Assembly (NCBI GenBank): GCA_937870805.1
Contig: CALMZT010000392.1
Location: 1-15,751, forward strand
Length of the DNA stretch: 15,751 nucleotides
DNA from: an uncultured Chloroflexota bacterium
GTDB taxonomy: Bacteria; Chloroflexota; Anaerolineae; Aggregatilineales; Phototrophicaceae
Reading direction: 5' to 3'
Shown: one piece after another, positions 1 to 6,829 of the stretch
Numbering within the stretch: position 1 is the stretch's first letter
Layout of the letters: every line of letters begins with the position of its first letter
The notes under the pieces: model-generated
Seen by the model: the letters and a program-made list of their open reading frames with translations, nothing else
What the model was told of the DNA's origin: nothing
Databases searched by the model: none
Translations under genes and position numbers: made by a program

Positions 1-498
1 CTGCTCACGCATTTGCTGTTGGACACGCTGAAAGCCACCGCACCCGCGCGCGTTATCAACATCACATCCGATATGCACGGCGACATCAACTTGGATAACT
101 TACAAGGCGTGCAGAAGTATGACGGCATGTTCGCGTACAAACAGTCGAAAACCGCGAATGTGTTGTTCACCTATGAATTGGCGCGCCATCTCAAGGGGAC
201 TGGCGTCACCGTGAACTGCGCGAGTCCCGGCTTCATCAAAACTAATTTGGGACGAGACACACAGGGGGTTTTCAAAGTCTTTTTAAAGCTTGCGGGTCTG
301 TTCATCGCGGGTCCCGAAAAAGGCGCAGAAACGCCCGTCTATCTGGCAACCGCGCCAGAACTCGAAGGGGTCACAGGCAAGTATTTCGCTGACAAAAAAG
401 AGTCACAATCAGCAGCAATCACCTATGACGAAGCCGCCGTCAAACGTCTGTGGCAGATCAGCTCAGAACTCACAGGACTTCAGCAACCCGTCCGCTAG
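1..498 (+). CDS. Short-chain dehydrogenase/reductase, retinol-dehydrogenase-like (5' end missing)
   Basis: The reading frame is open from the first base, so the gene starts upstream; the Rossmann glycine motif (TGxxxGxG) lies outside the window. What remains is the second half of an NAD(P)-dependent short-chain dehydrogenase. The active-site pair is visible as AYKQSK, with the catalytic Tyr codon at 136-138 and Lys four residues on. The serine strand reads VINITSDMHGDIN, about 23 residues before the Tyr; this long spacing, the following LANVLFTYEL-like helix and the SPGFIKTNL segment are typical of the retinol dehydrogenase/WW-oxidoreductase-like branch. The likely reaction is reversible oxidation of an alcohol or reduction of a carbonyl in the cytoplasm; the substrate cannot be told. 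It ends with TAG ten bases before a perfect palindrome. Confidence 0.85.
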   Translation: MLTHLLLDTLKATAPARVINITSDMHGDINLDNLQGVQKYDGMFAYKQSKTANVLFTYELARHLKGTGVTVNCASPGFIKTNLGRDTQGVFKVFLKLAGLFIAGPEKGAETPVYLATAPELEGVTGKYFADKKESQSAAITYDEAAVKRLWQISSELTGLQQPVR

Positions 499-507
499 GT
501 AAACGTT

Positions 508-535
508 GTAGGGGCAAGACATGTCTTGCCCCTAC
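508..535. repeat. Perfect 28-bp palindrome, GTAGGGGC family
   Basis: The arms GTAGGGGCAAGACA (508-521) and TGTCTTGCCCCTAC (522-535) are exact reverse complements with no spacer. It sits nine bases after the dehydrogenase stop and five bases before the IS630 target TA. It shares the GTAGGGGC/GCCCCTAC ends with the element at 6712-6782 and resembles 12765-12792 and 15731-15751, so it is read as one member of a dispersed repeat. As RNA it would form a long hairpin and may end transcription, but no T-tract follows. Confidence 0.8.
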
Positions 536-564
536 GCAATACTAGTATTCGACCAAATTGAATA

Positions 565-1658
565 TCAAGGATAAAGGTGTGTCAGTTTTGTGCGTGCTTT
601 GGTCACATCAAATTGCCAGTTAAGGGTGGCTTGCTGCGCATTACGGCGCTGTGTCCATGCCTGTGTCACCTGCAGGGGGTGGTCAACCGACCCAATACGC
701 TGTTTCAAGACCTGACGACTGAGGATGGAAATCTCAATCTCAGCCATATTCAGCCAACTGCCATGTTTGGGCGTGTAATGAAACTCCAGTTTCCGCAAAA
801 TGCGCCGTGCTTCTTCTGGCTCGAAGGCTTCATATAATGCGCCCGCCGTATGGGTATTCAGGTTCTCCAGTACCACGTGAATCCGTTGCGCTTCAGGGAA
901 ATGAACGTCCACAGGTCTTTCATGCAGTGGGCAAAATCCACTTTCTGACGCTGCTGCGTCACTTTGACTTCGCGCCAGCCCGCCAACGGTTGGCACATCA
1001 CCAACAGGTTTGCCGTGCCGTGGCGCTCATATGCGTCATCATAGCGCCTGACCTGCCCCGGTTGAGCCGGGAGAGGATCATAGACCGCGCCTAATAACTG
1101 GACTGGACGTTCATCAAAGCACACCTGGGGATAGGCGGTGTTTAAGGGCAGGGCATACACCTCCAGCACAGCTTCCAGACAGGCAACGTACTGGCTACTG
1201 ACCGTCGGAATGCACCAGTGTTCCTTGAGCCAGGGCTTGACCCCTTTTTTTCAGCCGCACACGCACCGTTTCATCGGAAATGGGTGCATCGATCACCTTG
1301 AGTTCCACCAGTTTATCCGCCAGCAACTGCATCGTCCAGCTTTCATAGCCAGCAGGTGCATCACTGCACGCCAGCGCCACCAGAAATGCTTCCTGCTTGC
1401 CGTCTAACTTCGATTGACCTCCCGGACGCGGTTGATCTGTCAGGCTGCGTTCTGCCACCCATTTCTGGCGGGTGTGCGCAACGGTCAGTGGGCGAATGCG
1501 CAACAGGGATGCGATTTCACTATCGGTCTTCCCGGCATCACTCCACAGCAGGATTTGTGCCCGACGCATGACGCGGGCTTGATGGCTCCCTTTGCCAACG
1601 ATGTCCTGAAGTTCCACGCGGTCTATCTGGCTCAACTAGATGATGTATTCTTGGGCAT
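565..1658 (-). pseudogene. IS630-family transposase, broken by three frameshifts
   Basis: Three frames together give a full-length IS630 DDE transposase. The natural start is probably ATG at 1658-1656 (MPKNTSS...), but a one-base loss near 1637 shifts it out of frame with the helix-turn-helix part (1635-1195, ...QARVMRRAQILLWSDAGKTDSEIA...). An extra base in the T7 run at 1245-1251 then breaks the link to the middle part, which in the corrected frame reads KKGVKPWLKEHWCIP...VCFDERPVQ. A missing G near 911-914 breaks the link to the C-terminal part (from about 911 to 565, ...HVVLENLNTHT...HYTPKHGSWLNMAEIE). The first catalytic Asp is present in FDERPVQ and the last Glu in NMAEIE, but the middle position, normally Asp in DNLNTH, is Glu here. 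Only compensating slippage at two or more sites could restore it, so loss of function is likely. Confidence 0.88.
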
Positions 1659-1660
1659 GG

Positions 1661-1684
1661 TATACTCCGTTTTTTCAGAGTATA
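1661..1684 (-). promoter_or_regulatory. Hairpin covering the transposase ribosome-binding site
   Basis: The arms TATACTC (1661-1667) and GAGTATA (1678-1684) are exact reverse complements around a ten-base loop. On the minus strand the second arm contains the GAG of the GGAG Shine-Dalgarno sequence (1668-1665), six bases before the likely ATG at 1658. In a transcript that reads in from outside, the stem would hide the ribosome-binding site. This kind of protection is known for other insertion sequences such as IS10; here it is an inference from sequence. Confidence 0.5.
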
Positions 1685-1720
1685 TCTCATCTTTGTTTAT
1701 CTGATTGGTCAACTACTAGT

Positions 1721-1752
1721 CGATGACGACGACAGCAGTATCGTCGTCATCG
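1721..1752. repeat. 12-bp perfect inverted repeat beside the IS element
   Basis: The arms CGATGACGACGA (1721-1732) and TCGTCGTCATCG (1741-1752) pair exactly around an eight-base loop. The repeat begins two bases after the right CTAG of the IS and lies about 50 bases downstream of the mddA stop, so it could end mddA transcription, although no run of T follows on either strand. The same bases also read as codons (see the finding on the empty site), so a hairpin role is not certain. Confidence 0.5.
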
Positions 1753-1803
1753 AAAATATCAACATCACGATTGCATCACGGGAACATTAGGCTGCACGGG
1801 ATT

Positions 1804-2601
1804 CTACTCTCTGGGCTTACGCGGAAGGAACATGGAAGTTGTGCGTTTGTATTGCAGGTACTGTTCACCGAAAAACCGCTTGAGATCACGCTCCTCTAAC
1901 TGAATGGCAATGAGGATATATACGGTTGTTGCCACAGAGAACAACAGATGTCCAGCCGTCATCACAGGGGTTGCCCAGAAAGCGATCAGGAAGCCCAGCA
2001 TAATAGGATGGCGCAGGAATTTGTAAAACATCGGCGTCCTGAAGCCAAGCTCCTTGTATTCATGATTGCGTAGATTCATATACACCTGCCGCAGCCCAAA
2101 CAGATCGAAGTGGTTAATCATGAATGTGCTCAAAAGAACGATTAGCCAGCCCAGTCCAAAGAGTCCGTAAAGCACTGCTCGACCAACCGGATTTTCCACA
2201 GACCAGATAGGAGTTGTGATGGGTCGCCACTGCCAGAACAAGAGCGCCAACGCGAGGCTAGCCAGGAGAACATAGGTACTTCGCTCAATTTGCTTCGGTA
2301 CGATGGTCGTCCACCATTTCTTGAATTCAGGACGTGCCATAAGGCTGTGCTGAACAGCGAACACACCCAACAGCAGCACGTTGATGATAAGTGCCTCCTG
2401 AATTGGGGACTCGATGCCGGAATCGATGGACTTGGGAACGACGAGATTACCGACAAAGCCAATCGCATAGAGAAAAGTCACGAAAAAGATCAAATAGGAC
2501 ACCACGCCATAAACCGCAGCGAACAGTCTTCCGACGATGCCGTTTGTTGTGGGGGTGTCCATTGTGGAAGGTGGATTTCCAGTGATATTTTCTGACGACA
2601 T
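1804..2601 (-). CDS. mddA: Methanethiol S-methyltransferase (MddA-like membrane protein)
   Basis: A 265-residue integral membrane protein of the isoprenylcysteine-methyltransferase/NnrU-like superfamily. It closely follows the pattern of MddA, which methylates methanethiol with S-adenosylmethionine to give dimethyl sulfide: YAIGFVGNLVVPKSIDSG near residues 45-62, FAVQHSLMARP (81-91), ERSTYVLLASLALALLFWQWRP (106-127 region), a STFMINHFDLFGLRQV segment (158-173), RHPIMLGFLIAFWATP (197-212) and the EERDL tail motif (236-240). Hydrophobic helices lie near 28-53, 70-88, 108-124, 143-163 and 200-232. The assignment rests on remembered family sequence. A broader isoprenylcysteine methyltransferase-like enzyme is the alternative. 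AAGGAGA (2614-2608) lies six bases before the ATG, which fixes the start. It is transcribed away from the large regulator at 2853. Confidence 0.78.
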   Translation of the reverse strand: MSSENITGNPPSTMDTPTTNGIVGRLFAAVYGVVSYLIFFVTFLYAIGFVGNLVVPKSIDSGIESPIQEALIINVLLLGVFAVQHSLMARPEFKKWWTTIVPKQIERSTYVLLASLALALLFWQWRPITTPIWSVENPVGRAVLYGLFGLGWLIVLLSTFMINHFDLFGLRQVYMNLRNHEYKELGFRTPMFYKFLRHPIMLGFLIAFWATPVMTAGHLLFSVATTVYILIAIQLEERDLKRFFGEQYLQYKRTTSMFLPRKPRE

Positions 2602-2766
2602 TTGGGTTCTCCTTAATCCACGATGCTCGTGGAGACTCTTCGAACATTAGGAATCGCTCAAGTCACACAATTGCTCTGCATATGCAAATACTAAGTCTCA
2701 GCTTAGACAAGTAACGGCTGTTTGTCTCCACTCGAAAGAATAGAAGAAAGTATGGAATTAGGGATG

Positions 2767-2778
2767 GGAAGCGCTTCC
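2767..2778. promoter_or_regulatory. Perfect 12-bp palindrome, candidate operator
   Basis: GGAAGCGCTTCC lies between the divergent mddA and LuxR/NB-ARC genes, 75 bases before the regulator start. A symmetric site in a shared upstream region is a reasonable binding site for a dimeric regulator, possibly the neighbouring LuxR-type protein. No clear -35/-10 pair was identified around it. Confidence 0.3.
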
Positions 2779-2852
2779 TGTGAGCAGGTTTTTGCGATAC
2801 TATGGTGACATCAGATGGAAATGTTTATTGTTAGCTTGAAGAGATTCAGCGG

Positions 2853-5189
2853 ATGGCGTTTCAAAAATGGCAGGCTCCATATGAAGGTTTAAGTAAGCGC
2901 GCAGTCGAGATTTTACAACTGTTAGGCGAGGGGATGTCGGACCGTGAGATTGCCGAACGGCTGGTAGTGACTATTAACACGGTCAAATGGTACAACCGCC
3001 AGATTTACAGTATTTTAGATGTCGGAAGCCGCACTCAGGCGATTGCGCGTGCTCGCGAACTCCAACTTCTAACCAGAAACGATGGAATCGCACCCTCGTT
3101 CCGAATCATTCAGCACACGCCACAACATAACCTCCCGGTTGAAACCACACAATTCATTGGGCGCAAACAAGAAATGGAAGCGATTAAGCACCTGCTAGAC
3201 ACAGCACATTTGCTGACTTTAGTGGGTCCTCCGGGAACCGGCAAAACCCGCCTGGCGCTGCGAACCGCATGGGAACTGGTGGATGCTTTCCAGGACGGAA
3301 TTTATTTTGTTTCCCTCGCGCCCATCAGCGACTCCAGGCTGGTCATAAATGCCATCGCCAGCACTGTCGGAGTGCATGAAACTCATGGTCGCTCCCTCAT
3401 CGAAACCTTAAAGAAGATGTTCCGCACAAGCCAGATGATGCTCATCCTGGACAACTTTGAGCATTTGCTCCCGGCAGCGACACAAGTATCGGAACTGCTT
3501 TCTGCTGCGCCGAATTTAAAGGTGCTAGCAACGAGTCGTGAACCACTCCATCTTTATGGCGAACAAGAATATGCTGTGCCCCCTCTGGAACTGCCCGACC
3601 CTGAGCATTTCAATCCACTTGCGCTGATCGACTGTGCATCGACTGCACTATTTATGCAGCAGGCGCGGGCAGTGCGCTCAGATTTTGAGCTGACTGCGGA
3701 AAACGCTGCCGATGTCGCCAGGATATGTATCCGTCTGGAAGGGCTGCCCTTAGCGATTGAGCTAGCAGCAGCACGCATTAAATTGTTAACGCCGCAAACT
3801 CTGCTGGCGCGGTTAATGAGCAGACTCGACATCCTCACGGGCGGACCACAGGATATGCCCGCGCGCCAACAAACCCTGCGTAACACGATTGAATGGAGCT
3901 TTAACCTGCTAACCAAGGGCGAGAAATTGCTGTTTGCGCGGCTGGGGGTCTTTCGGGATGGATGTTCACTGGATGCCATCGAAGCCGTTTGTGAAAAAGC
4001 GCTGCCAATGGATGTCTTCGATGGATTAGCGTCTCTCGTGGATAAAAGCCTGATACAGCAAAAAGAGGCACTGGAAGGTGAGCCTCGCTTTGTCATGCTG
4101 GAAACGATTCACGAGTACGCATGGGAGCGCTTAAAGACGAGTGGTGAAGTCCAGACGATGCACCGGCGGCACGCTGAATATTTCGTGCAGTTGGCTGAAC
4201 GTGCCGAGCCACAACTCCGTCAGGGTGGGTTCGCTTATTGGATGGAACGTTTGGGAGCTGAAGAAGACAATCTGCGTGTTGCCCTGGAATGGTCTTTAGA
4301 GGGGGGTGATGTCGAATTGGGGCTGCGGTTGGTCGCCTCTCTCCGCGACTTTTGGGCGATGTCTGGTCGTTTTACCGAAGGTCAGAAGTGGACTCAGCAG
4401 GCACTGTCGGAATCTGGCTCTGTTCCGTCTCCCTTGCAGGTTAGAGTATTGATTGCGGCGGGCGTTGTACTGTACATTTCGTCTCAACGAGTGCTGCAAA
4501 AGCAGTTGTTTGAGGAAGCAATTGAGCTTGCCCGTCGGTTAGAAGACAAATTTAACCTCGCATGGGCGCTCATCTTCTCAGGTGCTGCGTGTATCAGGAA
4601 TACCACCGAGTACAACGAAGGATTATCAGCCACAGAAGAAGGGCTGACGATATTTCGAGCGTTGGGGCACAAATCGGGAATGGTGCAAGCGCTAAATCTG
4701 ATTGGAGAACTACGGCGCGCACAGGGCGATGATGAGGGTGCGCAGGCTGCCTATGAAGAATGCCTGCTGCTGGCAAGTGAGACTGGTGAGATACGGCGCG
4801 AAGCGATGATACTTTGCAATTTAGGTTTTCTTGCTATGCACCGAGATGCTATAAACGAGGCAAAACAACTTTTTAGAAAGGGTCTCATGAAGTCAAAACA
4901 ACTGGGTCATGATAAACGTCTCATTGTTACCGCTGTCCTTCTGCTGGCAGGCGCGATTGCCGCAAGCGGTGAACTGGAACGGGCTGCGCGGCTGTTCGGA
5001 GCCTCGGACGCTTTATTCAAACCGACGGGCGTTGGATTATCTCCCAGCGATCAGCCCGAACATGAGCGTGTCCTGGCTGGTGTTCGAGGTCGGCTTAATG
5101 CCGCGACCTTCCAAAGATGTTGGAACGAAGGGCGCGCACTGTCGCTGGAGCAAGCCGTTGCCTATGCCCTCGAATCCGAAGAGGCATGA
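2853..5189 (+). CDS. LuxR-HTH / NB-ARC ATPase / TPR transcriptional regulator
   Basis: A 778-residue signal-transduction ATPase of the AfsR/MalT-like (STAND) class. Residues 10-70 form a LuxR-type helix-turn-helix (LSKRAVEILQLLGEGMSDREIAERL...TVKWYNRQIY), placed at the N terminus rather than at the usual C-terminal end. The ATPase core has Walker A GPPGTGKT (125-132), Walker B MLILD (196-200), the sensor ATSRE (226-230) and the GLPLAIELAAARI motif (297-309). From about 430 to the end the protein is built of helical repeats of TPR type, including QALNLIGELRRAQGDDEGAQAAYEECLLLA-like units. STAND proteins of this kind bind ATP and a ligand, oligomerise and then activate transcription. The ligand is not evident. 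ATG at 2853 has a purine-rich stretch (GAAGAGA) about ten bases upstream. It is divergent from mddA, so control of mddA is possible but unproven. Confidence 0.9.
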   Translation: MAFQKWQAPYEGLSKRAVEILQLLGEGMSDREIAERLVVTINTVKWYNRQIYSILDVGSRTQAIARARELQLLTRNDGIAPSFRIIQHTPQHNLPVETTQFIGRKQEMEAIKHLLDTAHLLTLVGPPGTGKTRLALRTAWELVDAFQDGIYFVSLAPISDSRLVINAIASTVGVHETHGRSLIETLKKMFRTSQMMLILDNFEHLLPAATQVSELLSAAPNLKVLATSREPLHLYGEQEYAVPPLELPDPEHFNPLALIDCASTALFMQQARAVRSDFELTAENAADVARICIRLEGLPLAIELAAARIKLLTPQTLLARLMSRLDILTGGPQDMPARQQTLRNTIEWSFNLLTKGEKLLFARLGVFRDGCSLDAIEAVCEKALPMDVFDGLASLVDKSLIQQKEALEGEPRFVMLETIHEYAWERLKTSGEVQTMHRRHAEYFVQLAERAEPQLRQGGFAYWMERLGAEEDNLRVALEWSLEGGDVELGLRLVASLRDFWAMSGRFTEGQKWTQQALSESGSVPSPLQVRVLIAAGVVLYISSQRVLQKQLFEEAIELARRLEDKFNLAWALIFSGAACIRNTTEYNEGLSATEEGLTIFRALGHKSGMVQALNLIGELRRAQGDDEGAQAAYEECLLLASETGEIRREAMILCNLGFLAMHRDAINEAKQLFRKGLMKSKQLGHDKRLIVTAVLLLAGAIAASGELERAARLFGASDALFKPTGVGLSPSDQPEHERVLAGVRGRLNAATFQRCWNEGRALSLEQAVAYALESEEA

Positions 5190-5468
5190 GCCAGTCGGAT
5201 TGCGCTCTATTTCGAACATATACCGAAATTGCCGCACTGATGGCAGCAGCCACATTCACTTGTGACCACTCGGAACTTCAAAATGGCAGCTATCACGTTC
5301 ACCTGCCCCGTTAGCGTTTTCCTACCGATTTCTCACCGTTTTTCTGCCTCAAAGCGCTATTTTACGTAACCAAAAATGTGAAATGGCGGTATGATTGAAA
5401 GATGATGTAATCTTCAAGAACAAACAGCGAACCGCAGCCCGCATCATACGCCCGCAGAAAGACCGCCT
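5190..5468. other. Intergenic stretch with no gene seen
   Basis: 279 bases between the large regulator and the GyrB-like gene. The only open frames are short continuations of shadows from the gene upstream, without a ribosome-binding site or protein-like composition. A TATGAT hexamer at 5390-5395 could be a -10 box for the next gene, but no convincing -35 box lies 16-18 bases upstream. No strong hairpin was found after the regulator stop. Confidence 0.5.
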
Positions 5469-6617
5469 GTGTTAGCTCAGCCGCCGCCCGACGACCTCAT
5501 CGCGCAAATCCGCCAGCGCCCTGAAGTTTATGTTGGCACGCGCGGCTCGGAAGGCTTGCACGAACTGATTTACGAAGCGCTGGTCTACTCGCTCAAAGAA
5601 GCGCTGGTTAAACGCTGCACGCGGCTGGACATCACGCTCAACTACGATTATCAGATCATCGTCAGCGACAACAGTTCCGGCATCGACACCCGCCTCATCG
5701 CCGCACTCGGCATCTCATTCCTCGAACTCAAGCTCACACGCCGCAGCACAGATCGTCATCAGGGCATGGAAGCGCATCCCCTCTATGGGCTGGGGCTGCC
5801 CGTCATTAACGCGCTGTCGCAAGTCTTCACCGCCGAAGTGCGCCGTGATGGTTTTCTCTGGCGGCAGGAATACTGCTACGGCGAAAAGCAAACGCCCGTC
5901 ATGCGCGTGCGTTCATTGCTGCCCAACGAAAGCACGGGACTCACGCTGCGTTTTAAGCCCGACTTTGAGATTTTCGAGCAGCATGAACTCGATTACGCCG
6001 CCCTCGCGCTGCGCCTGCGCATGATCGCCTTCCTCGTGCCTGATTTGGAAGTCACGCTCAAAGATGAACGTATCGGCTTGCGCGATCACTTCCATTATCT
6101 CAACGGCTTGCGTGAACTCACGCGCTTTCTCAATCGCGGTCAAGTCCTGCTGCACGACCCGATCTATGGCATTGAGGAAATCGAAACGCTGATGATCGAC
6201 AGCTGGTCGTACACGGTGCGCGTCGAAATCGCCTTTCAGTACATTCTCTCTGGCGCGGGGACGCAGCGCATTTTCGTGAACACGCTGCGTGCCACCGCCA
6301 ACCCCGAAGCACAGCGCGGGCTGCGTGCGGGGCTGTTGTGGGTGCTGAACCGCTACGCGCGCAAACAAGGGCTGCTTAGAGAAGCTGACGCCGAACTCAA
6401 CGTGAACGAGATCAGCGTCGGACTCACCGCCGTCATCAGCATTTATCACCTGTATACCAGCACGGGCAATCAAAAGCTGGCGCGCATGTTGCAGCAAAAC
6501 ACGTGGGACGCCGCGCTGCGGGCGACCATCAACGCCGTTACCCTGCTTGAGCGCCAACGCCCGCAGGAGCTTCGCCGCATCGTCGAACATGTCCTTCAGC
6601 GCCGCCGTGACCATTAA
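5469..6617 (+). CDS. GyrB/ParE-like protein: GHKL and transducer domains only, degraded ATP site
   Basis: 382 residues that align along the first half of DNA gyrase subunit B: RQRPEVYVGTRGSEGLHELIYEA (15-37), IIVSDNSSGID (63-73), LYGLGLPVINALSQVF...EVRRDG (105-128), TGLTLRFKPDFEIF (156-169), FHYLNGLREL (208-217) and the transducer fold (IFVNTLR 268-274; GLTAVIS 318-324). It stops where gyrase would go on into the TOPRIM domain, so it cannot cut DNA. Key ATP-site positions differ from E. coli GyrB. The catalytic Glu42 is kept (E36), as is Asp73 (D67), but Asn46, the magnesium ligand, is Tyr40; the Gly75-Arg76 pair is Ser-Ser (69-70); Thr165 is Leu158; and the transducer GGTH and QTK signatures are not intact. 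It is probably a binding or structural paralog rather than an enzyme. The start is GTG and the gene ends before a strong terminator. Function unknown. Confidence 0.82.
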   Translation: MLAQPPPDDLIAQIRQRPEVYVGTRGSEGLHELIYEALVYSLKEALVKRCTRLDITLNYDYQIIVSDNSSGIDTRLIAALGISFLELKLTRRSTDRHQGMEAHPLYGLGLPVINALSQVFTAEVRRDGFLWRQEYCYGEKQTPVMRVRSLLPNESTGLTLRFKPDFEIFEQHELDYAALALRLRMIAFLVPDLEVTLKDERIGLRDHFHYLNGLRELTRFLNRGQVLLHDPIYGIEEIETLMIDSWSYTVRVEIAFQYILSGAGTQRIFVNTLRATANPEAQRGLRAGLLWVLNRYARKQGLLREADAELNVNEISVGLTAVISIYHLYTSTGNQKLARMLQQNTWDAALRATINAVTLLERQRPQELRRIVEHVLQRRRDH

Positions 6618-6631
6618 TTTGTACGGAATCA

Positions 6632-6676
6632 AAAACCCCTCTCAGCACAAATCCTGTGTGACAAGAGAGGGGTTTT
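6632..6676 (+). terminator. Rho-independent terminator, probably bidirectional
   Basis: AAAACCCCTCTC (6632-6643) and GAGAGGGGTTTT (6665-6676) are perfect reverse complements around a 21-base loop that itself holds a small CACA/TGTG stem. The T4 on the right follows the GC-rich stem 15 bases after the GyrB-like stop codon, and the A-tract on the left makes it usable by transcripts from the other side as well. Confidence 0.75.
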
Positions 6677-6711
6677 GAGATTATTGTTGTTTATCGCGTG
6701 CAAATCTATTC

Positions 6712-6782
6712 GTAGGGGCAGACCAACGTGTCTGCCCGATTTTGAGGGCGCACGCCGCTTCGCTTACATGGTGCGCCCCTAC
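6712..6782. repeat. 71-bp palindromic element with GTAGGGGC / GCCCCTAC ends
   Basis: The outer ends GTAGGGGC (6712-6719) and GCCCCTAC (6775-6782) are inverted repeats. Inside are two separate hairpins: GGGCAGAC/GTCTGCCC (6716-6723 and 6730-6737) and GGGCGCAC/GTGCGCCC (6746-6753 and 6771-6778), joined by an AT-rich linker. The design, two GC-rich stem-loops sharing outer ends, resembles REP/BIME or miniature transposable elements. It lies between two convergent genes. Confidence 0.78.
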
Positions 6783-6807
6783 ATAGCGGTTGATCGGTAT
6801 GTATTTG

Positions 6808-6828
6808 GCTGACCGCTGATCGCTGACC
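6808..6828. repeat. Heptanucleotide tandem repeat, three units
   Basis: Units GCTGACC (6808-6814), GCTGATC (6815-6821) and GCTGACC (6822-6828) run in tandem directly beside the cytochrome stop codon (6830-6832). A second heptamer array of different sequence is at 15302-15325. Heptamer arrays (STRR sequences) are known from cyanobacteria; calling this one the same thing is an analogy. Confidence 0.6.
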
Positions 6829-6829
6829 G

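Larger units (their letters stand above)
545..1716 (-). mobile_element. IS630-family insertion sequence in a CTAG target (decayed)
   Basis: About 1.17 kb. The two ends form an imperfect inverted repeat: the left end reads GTATTCGACCAA inward from 545 and the right end reads GTAGTTGACCAA inward from 1716, with about 19 of the first 28 bases matching. Both ends are flanked by CTAG (542-545 and 1716-1719), so a TA duplication at 543-544 and 1717-1718 fits the known IS630 preference for cutting at CTAG. The only coding content is a broken DDE transposase on the minus strand. Read as a dead or dying copy; it could move only if supplied with an active transposase. Confidence 0.85.

Noticed and set aside
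1195..1300. The T7 run at 1245-1251 as a programmed frameshift site of the transposase
   Set aside because: A ribosomal -1 shift would go to the wrong frame; a +1 shift or transcript slippage is needed, and two more unrelated frameshifts still break the gene.
5117..5314. Short open frame crossing the end of the regulator gene
   Set aside because: It starts inside the regulator in another frame, has no ribosome-binding site and no family resemblance.
5390..5395. TATGAT as the promoter -10 box of the GyrB-like gene
   Set aside because: No acceptable -35 box at 16-18 bases and no extended -10 motif, so it is not listed as a feature.
5913..6632. 239-codon minus-strand open frame over the GyrB-like gene
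   Set aside because: The plus-strand frame has clear GyrB homology; the antisense frame has no recognisable protein character and follows from codon bias.
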